A stretch of DNA of 64,000 bases from CALARM01 sp036746235 (GTDB lineage: Bacteria > Vulcanimicrobiota > SpSt-956 > JAKJGF01): NCBI GenBank assembly GCA_036746235.1, contig DAIOEN010000007.1, positions 1 through 64,000 on the forward strand. The letters are read 5' to 3'. Positions 18,641 through 27,566 of this stretch are shown here, piece by piece (positions within the stretch are counted from its first letter, which is position 1; every line of letters begins with the position of its first letter). Made by a program: the position numbers and the translations under genes. The notes under the pieces were generated by a model. The model was not told the DNA's origin. It worked only from the letters and a program-made list of their open reading frames with translations, and did not search any database.

Positions 18641-20305
18641 ATGTTTTTATTTTCGGAAGAACATGATCAGTATAACAGACCTGTATATAAATTAACAGGA
18701 TATGAAGGGCCTTTAAAGGGTAACACTTTTTCTCTCTCTTCCTCGCCTGCAGGTATAGGGAGAAATAAAAACAACAATATAATAGTTAATGATGCCAAAG
18801 TATCGCGCCATCATGCCACTATAGATTTAATCGAAGGGGTATTATATATTACCGATTTAAACAGTACTGCAGGTACCTATGTTAACGGTAAACGTATAAC
18901 AAGAGCAATCCTGAAACATGGAGACAGGATTCAGCTCTATCTTATTGATGAAGATGATAAAAAAATAGAGGAGAAAAAAACTGAACTCAGTGAAACCCAT
19001 ATTATTGACAGAAAGGTCTCTGTCAGTATGGCATCAAATATAAAAGATTTTCTGAGTAACGATAAAACCAAATGGCTTTCAACATTGAAACTTTCAGACA
19101 GAGAAGAACATCTGAGAGACAGAAAAAAACTGGAGATTTTACTTTCAGCCAGTACTGCTCTGAGTAAACCGGAAAGGATAGAAGTGAAAATAGAAGAAAT
19201 ACTGTCTATTTTATTTGAAATAATGGATCTTGACAGGGCAGCCATATGGATACTTGACAGGGATATTTCCGGTAATGCCATAAGAACAGCACATCTGGAA
19301 CCGGTTTTTAAATATAAAATTTTCAGAAAACGTTATGATCTTCAGGGAGAAGAAGAACCGGTATTGAGTATGAGTATAATAAATAAGGTATTACTGGAAG
19401 AAGAGGGATTACTGGTTAAAGATGCCCTGAAGGATGAACAATTTAAAAGTGCCATGAGCGTAAAGGTTCATGGTATAAGAACATGTGTCTGTGTTCCTCT
19501 GAAAACACAGGATAATCTTTTAGGTGTATTATATGCAGATGCCCAGAGGCCTGTTGACAGATTTACGGAAGAAGATTTGAAATTCGTCACCGCCTTTACC
19601 GCTCAGGCTGCCGTAGCGGTGGAAAATTCCCTCCTTCATCAGAAAATAGAAGATGATGCAAAAGTAAGGAGCCGTTTTGAGCGATTTTTTTCTCCCAATA
19701 CCATTGATACTCTTATCAGAGAACCTGCATATGTTGGCAAGGGTGGAGAAGAGATGTGTGTGACAATTCTTTTCAGTGACATAAGAAATTACACGGAACT
19801 TTCGGGGAAGAAAAATCCCGTAGAAGTAGCCAATATGCTTAACGAATATTTCCCGCCTATGGTAAAAATAGTCTTTAATACAGACGGAACCCTGGAAAAA
19901 TATATAGGAGATGCCCTTATGGCCATATGGGGAGCACCTGTGCCGAGAGAAGACCATGCCCTTATGTCGGTCCTTGCGGCAATAGATATGCAAAAAGCGG
20001 TAAGAGAACTTAATAACAGATGGAGAAAATCAGGAAAGATTACAATAGATATAGGGATTGGTATAAATACAGGTACAACTTTTGTTGGGAATATAGGTGA
20101 TGATGAATACCTCCAATATGCCGCCATAGGAGATGCTACAAATCTGTCTGCCAGACTATGCTCCTGTGCTGCTCCCGGAGAAATCCTTGTGTCAGAATAT
20201 ACATACAATATATTAAAAAAATCACAGATAAGATTCCTGGAACTGGAAAGCATATCTCTCAAGGGATATGCCGAAAGGATCAGGAGATTCAAAGTGATTT
20301 TTTAA
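18641..20305 (+). CDS. FHA-GAF-class III nucleotide cyclase
   Basis: Signalling enzyme predicted to make cAMP or cGMP. An N-terminal FHA domain (about 22-100) has GIGR, SRHHA and TYVNG, a phosphothreonine reader. A GAF domain (about 165-330) follows, then a class III cyclase domain (about 370-550). Metal-binding aspartates are seen in FSDIRNYT and GDALMAIWG; GIGINTG and GDATNLSARL follow. The domain order allows control by Ser/Thr phosphorylation, fitting the zinc-ribbon kinases and PP2C in the window. Substrate choice (ATP or GTP) is not resolved. No membrane segment. Start ATG with GAAGGTG upstream. Confidence 0.9.
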   Translation: MFLFSEEHDQYNRPVYKLTGYEGPLKGNTFSLSSSPAGIGRNKNNNIIVNDAKVSRHHATIDLIEGVLYITDLNSTAGTYVNGKRITRAILKHGDRIQLYLIDEDDKKIEEKKTELSETHIIDRKVSVSMASNIKDFLSNDKTKWLSTLKLSDREEHLRDRKKLEILLSASTALSKPERIEVKIEEILSILFEIMDLDRAAIWILDRDISGNAIRTAHLEPVFKYKIFRKRYDLQGEEEPVLSMSIINKVLLEEEGLLVKDALKDEQFKSAMSVKVHGIRTCVCVPLKTQDNLLGVLYADAQRPVDRFTEEDLKFVTAFTAQAAVAVENSLLHQKIEDDAKVRSRFERFFSPNTIDTLIREPAYVGKGGEEMCVTILFSDIRNYTELSGKKNPVEVANMLNEYFPPMVKIVFNTDGTLEKYIGDALMAIWGAPVPREDHALMSVLAAIDMQKAVRELNNRWRKSGKITIDIGIGINTGTTFVGNIGDDEYLQYAAIGDATNLSARLCSCAAPGEILVSEYTYNILKKSQIRFLELESISLKGYAERIRRFKVIF

Positions 20306-20351
20306 CTCTAATTACCGAAACAGGTGAAAAGTATCTAAAAAACTATAAATA

Positions 20352-20477
20352 GTGAGTAGTGAATAGTGAGATAAAACCCGTTCACCACTCACTAACAGCC
20401 ATGACCGGGTGGTCACAACGAATAATGAGAACGTATTCCTCTATTCACCTTTCACTCTTCACTCTTCACGATTCTCA
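20352..20477. repeat. Heptamer hairpin plus inverted TATGAGAA element
   Basis: GTGAGTAGTGAA (20352-20363) pairs with TTCACCACTCAC (20380-20391), a likely hairpin between convergent genes. It is followed by the reversed composite element TAACAGCCATGACC ... GGTCACAACGAA ... ATGAGAA ... TTCACCTTTCACTCTTCAC ... GATTCTCA. A weaker copy of the 151-bp element's start (ACCGAAACAGGTGAAAAG) lies at about 20311. Confidence 0.7.
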
Positions 20478-20483
20478 CTTTTT

Positions 20484-22586
20484 TTAACGTAATTCTTCCC
20501 ACGTATTAACTACTATTTTTGTCCTTATTTCAGATGAAGCAAGAAGCTTTTCGTAATTTCTGGAATGAATTATAGAAAAATCTCCTTTATCCTTTGGACT
20601 GATGAGCTTTACTTTTATATTTCCGGCATCACTATTGACAGGCCCTGTCCCGTCCAGATTATTCGGATCTGTAACAACAAGAGCTCCTGTTATGAGTATA
20701 TCAGGGGAATATATGTCACCGGAAATCTGTTGAACCGGAACAGGTGTTGTTGAAGGCTTACCTCCAAGGGATTGTTCGTATTTTACTAATGTATTATACA
20801 TATAAGTATTCAGGGCGCTTCCATCGGTAAAATAACCATTGTCTATTATCCAACTGCCTGTAGACCAGTGGTTTTCATGTAAATTTACCTGTATCCCCGG
20901 TCCTATAGTAGTACCCTTTACAGGGTCAACATCAAACCAGTCGTTCATTGTATCCCAGGAACATAATTTGTTATTAACATAAACATGAATATGTTTTGCT
21001 CCTGTAAACGTGTAAGTTCCATCTCCGTTGATAGTAAGGGTAGCAGAAGTTTTCGTAGGTATTCCTGATTTATCATATCCTCCGCCGCTGGATGGTATAG
21101 TTGTATCTCCGTCAGGAACAAACATTACAGGCCAGCTTCCCGAACCAGTTATGGACAGCCCTGTTGAAGGTATGGTAATAGTATTTGGAGTGGCAGCAGG
21201 TACAGGAGTTACATTGTTATAAGCCTGTTCCACCCAGTTATTGGGCCATTTATCTCCAGACATAGCTGCAGAAGGATTGGAAGCCAGTGAATATGGATCT
21301 GAAGCATTGGGATCAAGGACTATGGCGTTTAAATTACCATGAGTTAATACGGCACCGGTGAGATTCAGATTTATATTACTTAACCTGCTTGCAGGTAAAC
21401 TTATATTTATATCTCCCTCACTTAATAACTCTGTCCCTGTTTCTTCACTTGCCACGAGGTCTGTCTGCATTATAAACTTTGTCTTTCCTGTATTATATAT
21501 GGAGCCATTTCCCTGTAACCTTCCAAAGACCTGAAAACTATCGGCATTTTTACTGCTACCGTTTATATAAAGTGATGGATAAACACCGCCAGTTTTCTCA
21601 AGTCTTAACCCTGCAGTGGCATAATGATTATCTTTCATAGGAAATTCAAATTTTACATCATTACTGAAATAGATACTCTGAGTAAATACAAGCTCCCCTG
21701 TCGCCTGATCTATGGAAGTTCCGGGAATGGTTACAGAATTACCGTTTACGTCTAATAATTCAAATGTTCCACCTGTCTTTTTCTGAGTAATTCTGTAAGT
21801 GCCACCTGGAGTTGTGTTTAACCCTGATTTATCTGTTACAAGCTTCTTTATATCAATATCAGGTATAGGTTTGGGGTCAACATATTCCCTCAACTGAGTT
21901 CCACTGCCGGAATCATAATAAGCAGGAGCTATACTTATCCCACTGCAACCACTTATTACTCCTCCGAAGGCCTTTGTAAATGTAGCATTAACGGTTTTTA
22001 TTGACGGCGCATTCGGATCAATAGGATTTTTGAAATTTGAATGGAAAGATCCTCCCTCGTTCGTGTCTTTTGCTGTTGTGGCACGCTTTATTATAAAATT
22101 GGCTGCATCTATATCTACTATTCCGCTGCATCTGCCTCCTTCGCTTATATTTTCCCGTCCCAGTGTTACTCTTATTCTTCTTACTGAATTACCTGCCTGG
22201 CCTGTAACTATCAAGTCTACAGAATTGGGAGGTACGGTAAAACCTCTGTAGCCATTCGGGTCAGATCCTCCCTTATCAAGATTATTTATAGAATAATAAT
22301 CATTTACAGTAGTTCCTGGCTTGAAGTATATGGTAAATTTACCGTTACATGTGTTACCATCTGCAATTGGCGGATGCCAGTTGGAAACCTTCTGTAACTC
22401 ATATATGGCATAGGCCACTCCTGATTCTGCTGCCATAAGTGCCGATACTCTGTTATTATAATTCAATGTATATAAGAGATTATTTGTATTTACCGTTATA
22501 AGAGTCACTGTTAACATAACAAGTATGACCATCATTAATAATATGGTAATAAGAGCCATACCACGGTTTTCTTCATGATGTTTCAT
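20484..22586 (-). CDS. PilX-like large pseudopilin / type IV pilus assembly protein
   Basis: The N-terminus RGMALITILLMMVILVML is a prepilin-like leader and hydrophobic helix as in PilX-type minor pilins (cleavage predicted after the Gly). A large 640-aa beta-rich, Asn/Gly/Thr-rich exported domain follows. At 700 aa it is several times longer than classical PilX (about 200 aa). It is last in a three-gene set with PilW-like and PilV-like genes. GGAGG precedes the ATG. No pilus ATPase, PilC or secretin gene lies nearby, so the assembly machinery must be elsewhere. Confidence 0.75.
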   Translation of the reverse strand: MKHHEENRGMALITILLMMVILVMLTVTLITVNTNNLLYTLNYNNRVSALMAAESGVAYAIYELQKVSNWHPPIADGNTCNGKFTIYFKPGTTVNDYYSINNLDKGGSDPNGYRGFTVPPNSVDLIVTGQAGNSVRRIRVTLGRENISEGGRCSGIVDIDAANFIIKRATTAKDTNEGGSFHSNFKNPIDPNAPSIKTVNATFTKAFGGVISGCSGISIAPAYYDSGSGTQLREYVDPKPIPDIDIKKLVTDKSGLNTTPGGTYRITQKKTGGTFELLDVNGNSVTIPGTSIDQATGELVFTQSIYFSNDVKFEFPMKDNHYATAGLRLEKTGGVYPSLYINGSSKNADSFQVFGRLQGNGSIYNTGKTKFIMQTDLVASEETGTELLSEGDINISLPASRLSNINLNLTGAVLTHGNLNAIVLDPNASDPYSLASNPSAAMSGDKWPNNWVEQAYNNVTPVPAATPNTITIPSTGLSITGSGSWPVMFVPDGDTTIPSSGGGYDKSGIPTKTSATLTINGDGTYTFTGAKHIHVYVNNKLCSWDTMNDWFDVDPVKGTTIGPGIQVNLHENHWSTGSWIIDNGYFTDGSALNTYMYNTLVKYEQSLGGKPSTTPVPVQQISGDIYSPDILITGALVVTDPNNLDGTGPVNSDAGNIKVKLISPKDKGDFSIIHSRNYEKLLASSEIRTKIVVNTWEELR

Positions 22587-22604
22587 GGTAATTCCTCCTT
22601 GATA

Positions 22605-23285
22605 TTAATCGTGACTGTTTCTTGGCATAACAGAAGCTTTTAATGTTACACTTTCCTGAGCCACATTATCGGAAAAATCTTTATCATAAGCCAGCCTTTT
22701 TTCGGAAAATTTCTTCCTCGCAACAATGGAGAGATCTACTATATATTTGTTGGGATTAACGCTTATATCCATATCGTAAATGTTTCTGGCAACAGTTCTC
22801 AGTTCTTCACCTGAACCGGGGGATGGAGGCGTATCTGTAAGATATAAAGACATTTTTGTAATATCAATCTGTTTTGGAGTTGTTCTATTCTCGTGTGGTA
22901 TAAATTTTCTTAAAAGTTTTTTATCAGGTTTACCTGCATCGGAAGGAGATGTGTAATATAATACATATCCCTTCCATACGATTGCAGCATTTTCTTTTTC
23001 TACATCACCTGTAGAAGAATTTACAGCACTTTCAAAAACTACATAATGTACAGGACTATTACCTGTTATAAGAGTTGTAATATCTGTAGCAGTGATTTCA
23101 CTCAGGATTCTGCCCATGGCAACTTCTGCCTGATTCTGGACATCACCTTTTGTCTCAACGAGTTTCCAGTTTTTTAATCCGTAGCTGAATACGGCAAAAG
23201 TACATGCAAGAAAAAGGCTGAAAATTAAAATGGCCATAACCAGTTCCATTACAGTATGACCGTAATTCTTAAATTTCTTATTCAT
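22605..23285 (-). CDS. PilW/GspJ-like minor pseudopilin
   Basis: Type IV filament minor pilin-like protein. The prepilin site is YG|HTVMELVMA, with Gly at -1 and Glu at +5, followed by a hydrophobic helix and a C-terminal domain of about 190 aa. ATG 23285 is chosen because GAGGAAC lies 6 nt upstream; an upstream in-frame extension would cover that site and add residues before the leader. The gene starts 10 bp after the stop of the PilV-like gene and is probably co-transcribed. Confidence 0.75.
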   Translation of the reverse strand: MNKKFKNYGHTVMELVMAILIFSLFLACTFAVFSYGLKNWKLVETKGDVQNQAEVAMGRILSEITATDITTLITGNSPVHYVVFESAVNSSTGDVEKENAAIVWKGYVLYYTSPSDAGKPDKKLLRKFIPHENRTTPKQIDITKMSLYLTDTPPSPGSGEELRTVARNIYDMDISVNPNKYIVDLSIVARKKFSEKRLAYDKDFSDNVAQESVTLKASVMPRNSHD

Positions 23286-23295
23286 ATAGAGTTCC

Positions 23296-23766
23296 TCATT
23301 GTGCTTTATATAACTCAAGAGTAACAAAGTTTTTACCACTGTTATCATCTGTTTGATCCCAGTATACTGTAACTGTTATGACTACCAGACCCTTCCCTGA
23401 AACACCACTCAGATCTTTTACCTGTATTCTGTAGTAATAGGTAACTCCGTCTACGACTTCCCTGAGAGGATCAGGAGGTACCGGAAAGGCAGGAAAATAA
23501 TGTCCCGATGTTCCGGTCGCTGTAACACCATTATTACGACCGTCTAAATCCATCGGGAGAGAAGTTGGAATATCTGAAAACCCCATAAGTTTTATATATT
23601 CCAGTTGTTTTTGAGCAAGATTTGTAGCAACAACAAGCTTTTCGCTTTTTTTGGTGGAAACCAGTATGCTGGTAAAAATACCTGTTACACTGACAATAAT
23701 AATAGAAAGGATAAGTACTCCCCATATAACTTCTATTAAACTGAATGCTTTTTTTATGTTTTTCAT
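23296..23766 (-). CDS. PilV/GspI-like minor pseudopilin
   Basis: First gene of the pseudopilin set. The leader MKNIKKA|FSLIEVIWG has the F-S-L-I-E signature with Glu at +5, but Ala instead of Gly at -1, which many prepilin peptidases tolerate. Hydrophobic helix (about 8-30) and a short beta domain. A near-consensus sigma70 promoter lies upstream at 23810-23838. Confidence 0.75.
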   Translation of the reverse strand: MKNIKKAFSLIEVIWGVLILSIIIVSVTGIFTSILVSTKKSEKLVVATNLAQKQLEYIKLMGFSDIPTSLPMDLDGRNNGVTATGTSGHYFPAFPVPPDPLREVVDGVTYYYRIQVKDLSGVSGKGLVVITVTVYWDQTDDNSGKNFVTLELYKAQ

Positions 23767-23809
23767 TGTGATTCACAAATAATGTATTTTATTTTATTGT
23801 TCTGTGACA

Positions 23810-23838
23810 ATTATAGCATAAATAGAACATAGAGTCAA
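23810..23838 (-). promoter_or_regulatory. sigma70-type promoter (TTGACT-17-TATAAT)
   Basis: Minus strand: TTGACT (23838-23833), a 17-bp spacer and TATAAT (23815-23810), about 45 nt before the start of the PilV-like gene. It makes the pseudopilin set an operon separate from the adaptor gene upstream. Confidence 0.75.
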
Positions 23839-23897
23839 TGTTTACGGTCATAGTGATACTATAAGATACTTAACGAATTTTATTTATATTTAACTTT

Positions 23898-25649
23898 TTA
23901 GAAGCCCTGTCTCCCTCCTCTGCCTCCGCCCGGACCTATCGGACCTCCGCCCGGACCTATCGGACCTCCGCCCGGACCTCCCGGCCCTGGAGTCTGGCTT
24001 CCTCCTTTAATTTCAGGAAGCTTGATTTCATCCCCTTCTTTCAACCCTTTTATTATTTCTACCATAACATTATTCTTGAGTCCTGTCGTAACTTCCACAT
24101 CTTCAAAAGTATTCTGGCCTTTAAGAAGGGTAACATATTTTTTCCCTTTTTTCTCCCATACTGCTTCCATAGGAAGTTGTAGAACCGAGTCTTTTTTGTC
24201 TACATAAATATCTGCATCTACAGACATACCGGGGTAAAGTAACTCATAGCGCTTCTTTCCCTGTGGTAAATCCTGTTCTTTAATTTTATCCAGTAATATT
24301 TTAATTCTTATTTTAAATGTCGGTATCTGTTCAACCTGTGAAGCCTGAGGGGTTATATGTGTTATATAACCGGGTATATTTAAGTCCTGATAGGCTGCAG
24401 CCATTATGGTAACAGGAAGGTTGAGTTTGATTTTTCCTATATCAGATTCGTCAATAGTCGTTTCTGCATAAATTTCACCCAGGTCGGCAATAGTCATTAA
24501 AGTAGTTCCTGCTGCGCTGGACATAGTCTGAGATGCAACTACATCACCTACTTCTACTGTTCTACTGATAATCAGAGCATTAACAGGTGAGAGTATTTTT
24601 GTTTTGGACAGTTGATCTATTGACTGGTCTTTTGAAGCTTTTGATTTATCCAGGAGAGCACCGGTAGATGCAAGATCGTTTTCTTTCATGCTTACCTGAA
24701 GTCCTTCGGTTCTGGCCTGTTCCAGATTTATCCTTGCCCCCTTCAGATCTGTGTCCGCTATATGGAGAGATCTTTCTTTAACGGCAATATCCTGTTTGCC
24801 TTTTGTTATCTGGTACTTTAGATTTTTCTCAGCCTGTTCAACCTGTGCCTGACTTATCTCTATATCTTCAGGTCTGTTTCCTTCAACAGCCATATCATAA
24901 GCTACCTGTGCCGCTTCATATTGAGATTTTGCAAGAAGGTATGTTTTCTCCGCATCATCAACAGTTTTCTGGGCAACAAACTCATTTTTGTAAAGCTCTT
25001 TCTGCCGTTCATAATCTTTTCTGGCATTTTCCATAGTGACTTCTGCCTGCTCTACCTGTTCAAGTTTTGCTGCTATTTCCTGTTTTCTCGAACCGGCCTG
25101 AGTTTTCTCAAGCTGTTTCTTTGCCACTTCAAGAGAAGAAGCAGCCTGTTCTATGGCTGATTTTGTGATTTCTTTCTGTTCCATCAATTCTTCCATAGCA
25201 TTTTTGTAAACAAGTTCCGCTCTGGTAAGCTCTTCTTTTTTTCCTGCTATTGTAAGATCGCTGTGTTTTCTCTGAAATTCTACGGATGTTTCTGCCTGTT
25301 TAAGCTTCGAGAGATTGTTCCTGTAATCTGCATCTGTCTGAAGGGATGATTGTTTTAACTGGGTATCATCAATAATTGCAAGCAAATCACCTGCCGCAAC
25401 AGTTTCTCCTTCTTCATGAGGTAATTTTATAACCTTTCCTCCTATTTCTGATTTTATATCTATCTGCACTATTGCTTTAACTACTCCTGTGGCAGTTATA
25501 ATCACCTCAAGATTATCTTTCGTAACCTTAACTGTATGGTAATCTTTTTTCTTATCCCCTTTTTTCTGTTTTGTTTTATACACATAAAAACCGGCAGAAC
25601 ATATTATAAGTATTATAATAAATATAATAAGTGTTTTAGATTTGTTCAT
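23898..25649 (-). CDS. HlyD/MacA-type periplasmic adaptor with long hairpin and Gly-Pro tail
   Basis: Membrane-fusion protein linking an inner-membrane ABC transporter to a TolC-like channel. It has an N-terminal transmembrane helix (about 7-24), a lipoyl half (GGKVIKLPHEEGETVAAGD), a long Ala/Glu/Lys-rich alpha-helical hairpin (about 95-345), a second lipoyl/beta-barrel part and a membrane-proximal domain. The last 35 residues are a GGPGGGPIGPGGG-type low-complexity tail not typical of MacA. At 583 aa it is clearly longer than MacA (about 370), mostly through the hairpin. ATG 25649 is preferred over TTG 25655 by spacing from AGGAG. It follows the MacB-like and TolC-like genes on the same strand. 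Confidence 0.85.
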   Translation of the reverse strand: MNKSKTLIIFIIILIICSAGFYVYKTKQKKGDKKKDYHTVKVTKDNLEVIITATGVVKAIVQIDIKSEIGGKVIKLPHEEGETVAAGDLLAIIDDTQLKQSSLQTDADYRNNLSKLKQAETSVEFQRKHSDLTIAGKKEELTRAELVYKNAMEELMEQKEITKSAIEQAASSLEVAKKQLEKTQAGSRKQEIAAKLEQVEQAEVTMENARKDYERQKELYKNEFVAQKTVDDAEKTYLLAKSQYEAAQVAYDMAVEGNRPEDIEISQAQVEQAEKNLKYQITKGKQDIAVKERSLHIADTDLKGARINLEQARTEGLQVSMKENDLASTGALLDKSKASKDQSIDQLSKTKILSPVNALIISRTVEVGDVVASQTMSSAAGTTLMTIADLGEIYAETTIDESDIGKIKLNLPVTIMAAAYQDLNIPGYITHITPQASQVEQIPTFKIRIKILLDKIKEQDLPQGKKRYELLYPGMSVDADIYVDKKDSVLQLPMEAVWEKKGKKYVTLLKGQNTFEDVEVTTGLKNNVMVEIIKGLKEGDEIKLPEIKGGSQTPGPGGPGGGPIGPGGGPIGPGGGRGGRQGF

Positions 25650-25680
25650 AAACAATTTTCTCCTGTATATTTTTCAATTC

Positions 25681-26042
25681 TACTCACTATTTACCATTCA
25701 CTACTCACTAACAGGCATGACCGGAGCGGTCGCAACCAAATATGAAAATTAACGGATAGTGAAGCATAAGACTTCATCATTTTCATATAAAATTCTAACT
25801 TATTATGACTGAAAAAGGTGAAAAAAGCAAGGGAGAAATTTAAAAAAGTGAATAAGGATTGTGTTTAAAAATGACAGGTGATTTTATATACAATGGAAAA
25901 AGAAATTTATCGTAGAATATTTAGAGTGAAAAGTGAAAAGTGAAAAGTGAAAAATGAAAAAAACGTTATTTAAATTACTATTCACTGAAGTATGAGAATT
26001 TGTTCCTTCCGTCACGTGTTACGCGTTACGATTCTCGTATAA
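25681..26042. repeat. Gene-free repeat spacer between adaptor and TolC-like genes
   Basis: Holds TCAC units (25681-25710), a divergent reversed GGTCATG/TATGAGAA element (25709-25788), the second copy of the 75-bp dispersed repeat (25858-25935) running into a GTGAAAA array (25926-25955), and a short TATGAGAA...TTACGCGTTACG...TTCTCGTATA unit (25991-26042). No gene or convincing promoter was seen. Confidence 0.7.
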
Positions 26043-26049
26043 ATAGATG

Positions 26050-27390
26050 TTACAATAGTTCATCTCCTATAGCTTTTTTAAATGTGAACAGTGCTATTTG
26101 ATAATTATATTTTGCAATAATTAATTCTGTCATAGATCTGCTGAAGGTTACCTGTGCATCAAGAAGTTCTTGAAAGGGTGAAACTCCTGCCTTATATCGT
26201 CCTTCTGCGACCTGAAGATTTTTATTTGCTTCTTCTACCTGCTGTGTTGTTAATTCTATCTTTGCAAAAGCTGTCTCAAGATTATAATAGGATGTTTCCA
26301 CTTCCAGGCTTATGGATTTTTCCGTGTCCAGTTTACCGGCCTCCAGACTGGTCTTACTTGCTTTTGCTGCATCTATCTTTGATGAACTGCTAAAACCATC
26401 GAAGAGAGGAAGGGTGAAATTGGCCTGTACTGTATAATAGTTATTGGTACGGGAAGGGTCTCTGGCTGCGTCCAGATTTAATCCCACATCTACGGTAAGC
26501 TGTGGCATTACATTAAGTGTAAGAATTTCAATCTGTACGGTCTGTGCCTGAATCTGTGAAATCATTTCTTTCAGTTCCGGCCTTTTCTCCAGAGCATTTG
26601 TTATTGATTCCTGCAACTCAGGCTTATAGTTCAGCTCAAAATGTTCTTCTATAACCTCGGCATCTATATTTCTTTTTAAACCTATTAAATTTTTTAGATT
26701 GGCCATTTTGATCCTCAGATTATTTTGAGCATCGAGAAGATTGACCTTTGCCTCTGTGAAATTTACCTGTGCAGAATAGGTGTCGGCTTTAGGAGCAATG
26801 CCTGCTCTGTAGTTTGCCTCTGTCTGTTCAAGATGACTGCTGGATTGCTGGACAAGGGTTTCATTTAATTTAACAAGATTTGCTGCCGAAATAACATTGA
26901 AATAATACTGAGTTACATTCAAAGCAAGATTATTACACGATTCCTGAAGAGCGTATTCGGCATTCTCAAGCTGGGCATCACTGTATTTATAATTCTTCCA
27001 TGTTTTGAAACTGTCAAAAATACGCTGTGATAAAGTAAAATTGGTGTAAGAACTCTGACTGTCAGGTGTAGAGACTACAGTGCCTCCTGAACCCGATATG
27101 GAAGTTGAACTTGCGTTGGTCCTGTTATATTGGGAATTCATCTTTATGGTAGGGTAGAAACCGGATAAAGCCTGAGTTCTGTTTGCCTTTGCCACATCTA
27201 TGTTTGCCCTTGCTTTAATTATAGAGGGATTTGTGTCTATTGCCATTTTTATACAATCGGAAAGATTCAGTTTTAATATGTCTTTACCGAAAGATGGAAG
27301 AGGGTTAAATGTAAGAAAAATTATAATATAAATAGAACATATCAATCTGTATATTATTCTGTTATCTCTGCCTGTCATATATGTTTTCAT
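26050..27390 (-). CDS. TolC-like outer membrane efflux protein
   Basis: Outer-membrane factor of a tripartite export system. A signal peptide (about 1-35, ending near PSFGK) is followed by two repeated OEP halves rich in long helices (NRTQALSGFYPTI; SLEAGKLDTEKSISLEVE; AEGRYKAGVSPFQELLDAQ). 446 aa fits TolC. ATG 27390 is used; GTG 27402 is possible and no strong RBS separates them. The gene lies between the MacB-like and adaptor genes, an order of transporter, channel, adaptor. A GGGGTTTTATAAAACCCC palindrome lies just upstream. Confidence 0.88.
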   Translation of the reverse strand: MKTYMTGRDNRIIYRLICSIYIIIFLTFNPLPSFGKDILKLNLSDCIKMAIDTNPSIIKARANIDVAKANRTQALSGFYPTIKMNSQYNRTNASSTSISGSGGTVVSTPDSQSSYTNFTLSQRIFDSFKTWKNYKYSDAQLENAEYALQESCNNLALNVTQYYFNVISAANLVKLNETLVQQSSSHLEQTEANYRAGIAPKADTYSAQVNFTEAKVNLLDAQNNLRIKMANLKNLIGLKRNIDAEVIEEHFELNYKPELQESITNALEKRPELKEMISQIQAQTVQIEILTLNVMPQLTVDVGLNLDAARDPSRTNNYYTVQANFTLPLFDGFSSSSKIDAAKASKTSLEAGKLDTEKSISLEVETSYYNLETAFAKIELTTQQVEEANKNLQVAEGRYKAGVSPFQELLDAQVTFSRSMTELIIAKYNYQIALFTFKKAIGDELL

Positions 27391-27566
27391 AAATTTATCC
27401 ACTCATGAATTCAGGGGTTTTATAAAACCCCCCCTTTTTCAGTCTATTATATTTCTATATAAGTATTTAAAACCTTCTCGAATTATAAAGTAAAGGTATT
27501 ACATAAGTTTTACCTTTTTGTAAAAAATTGTAAAGATCTTCCCCTGCTCTCTGTTTTTCCTTGATT

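Noticed and set aside
9163..20305. Type VI secretion regulatory module (kinase, FHA protein, phosphatase)
   Set aside because: No T6SS structural genes (VipA/B, Hcp, ClpV, TssM) are in the window; FHA here is fused to a cyclase.
27411..27440. Rho-independent terminator at GGGGTTTTATAAAACCCC
   Set aside because: The T-run is on the strand with no gene to terminate, and the stem is mostly AT; function unclear.
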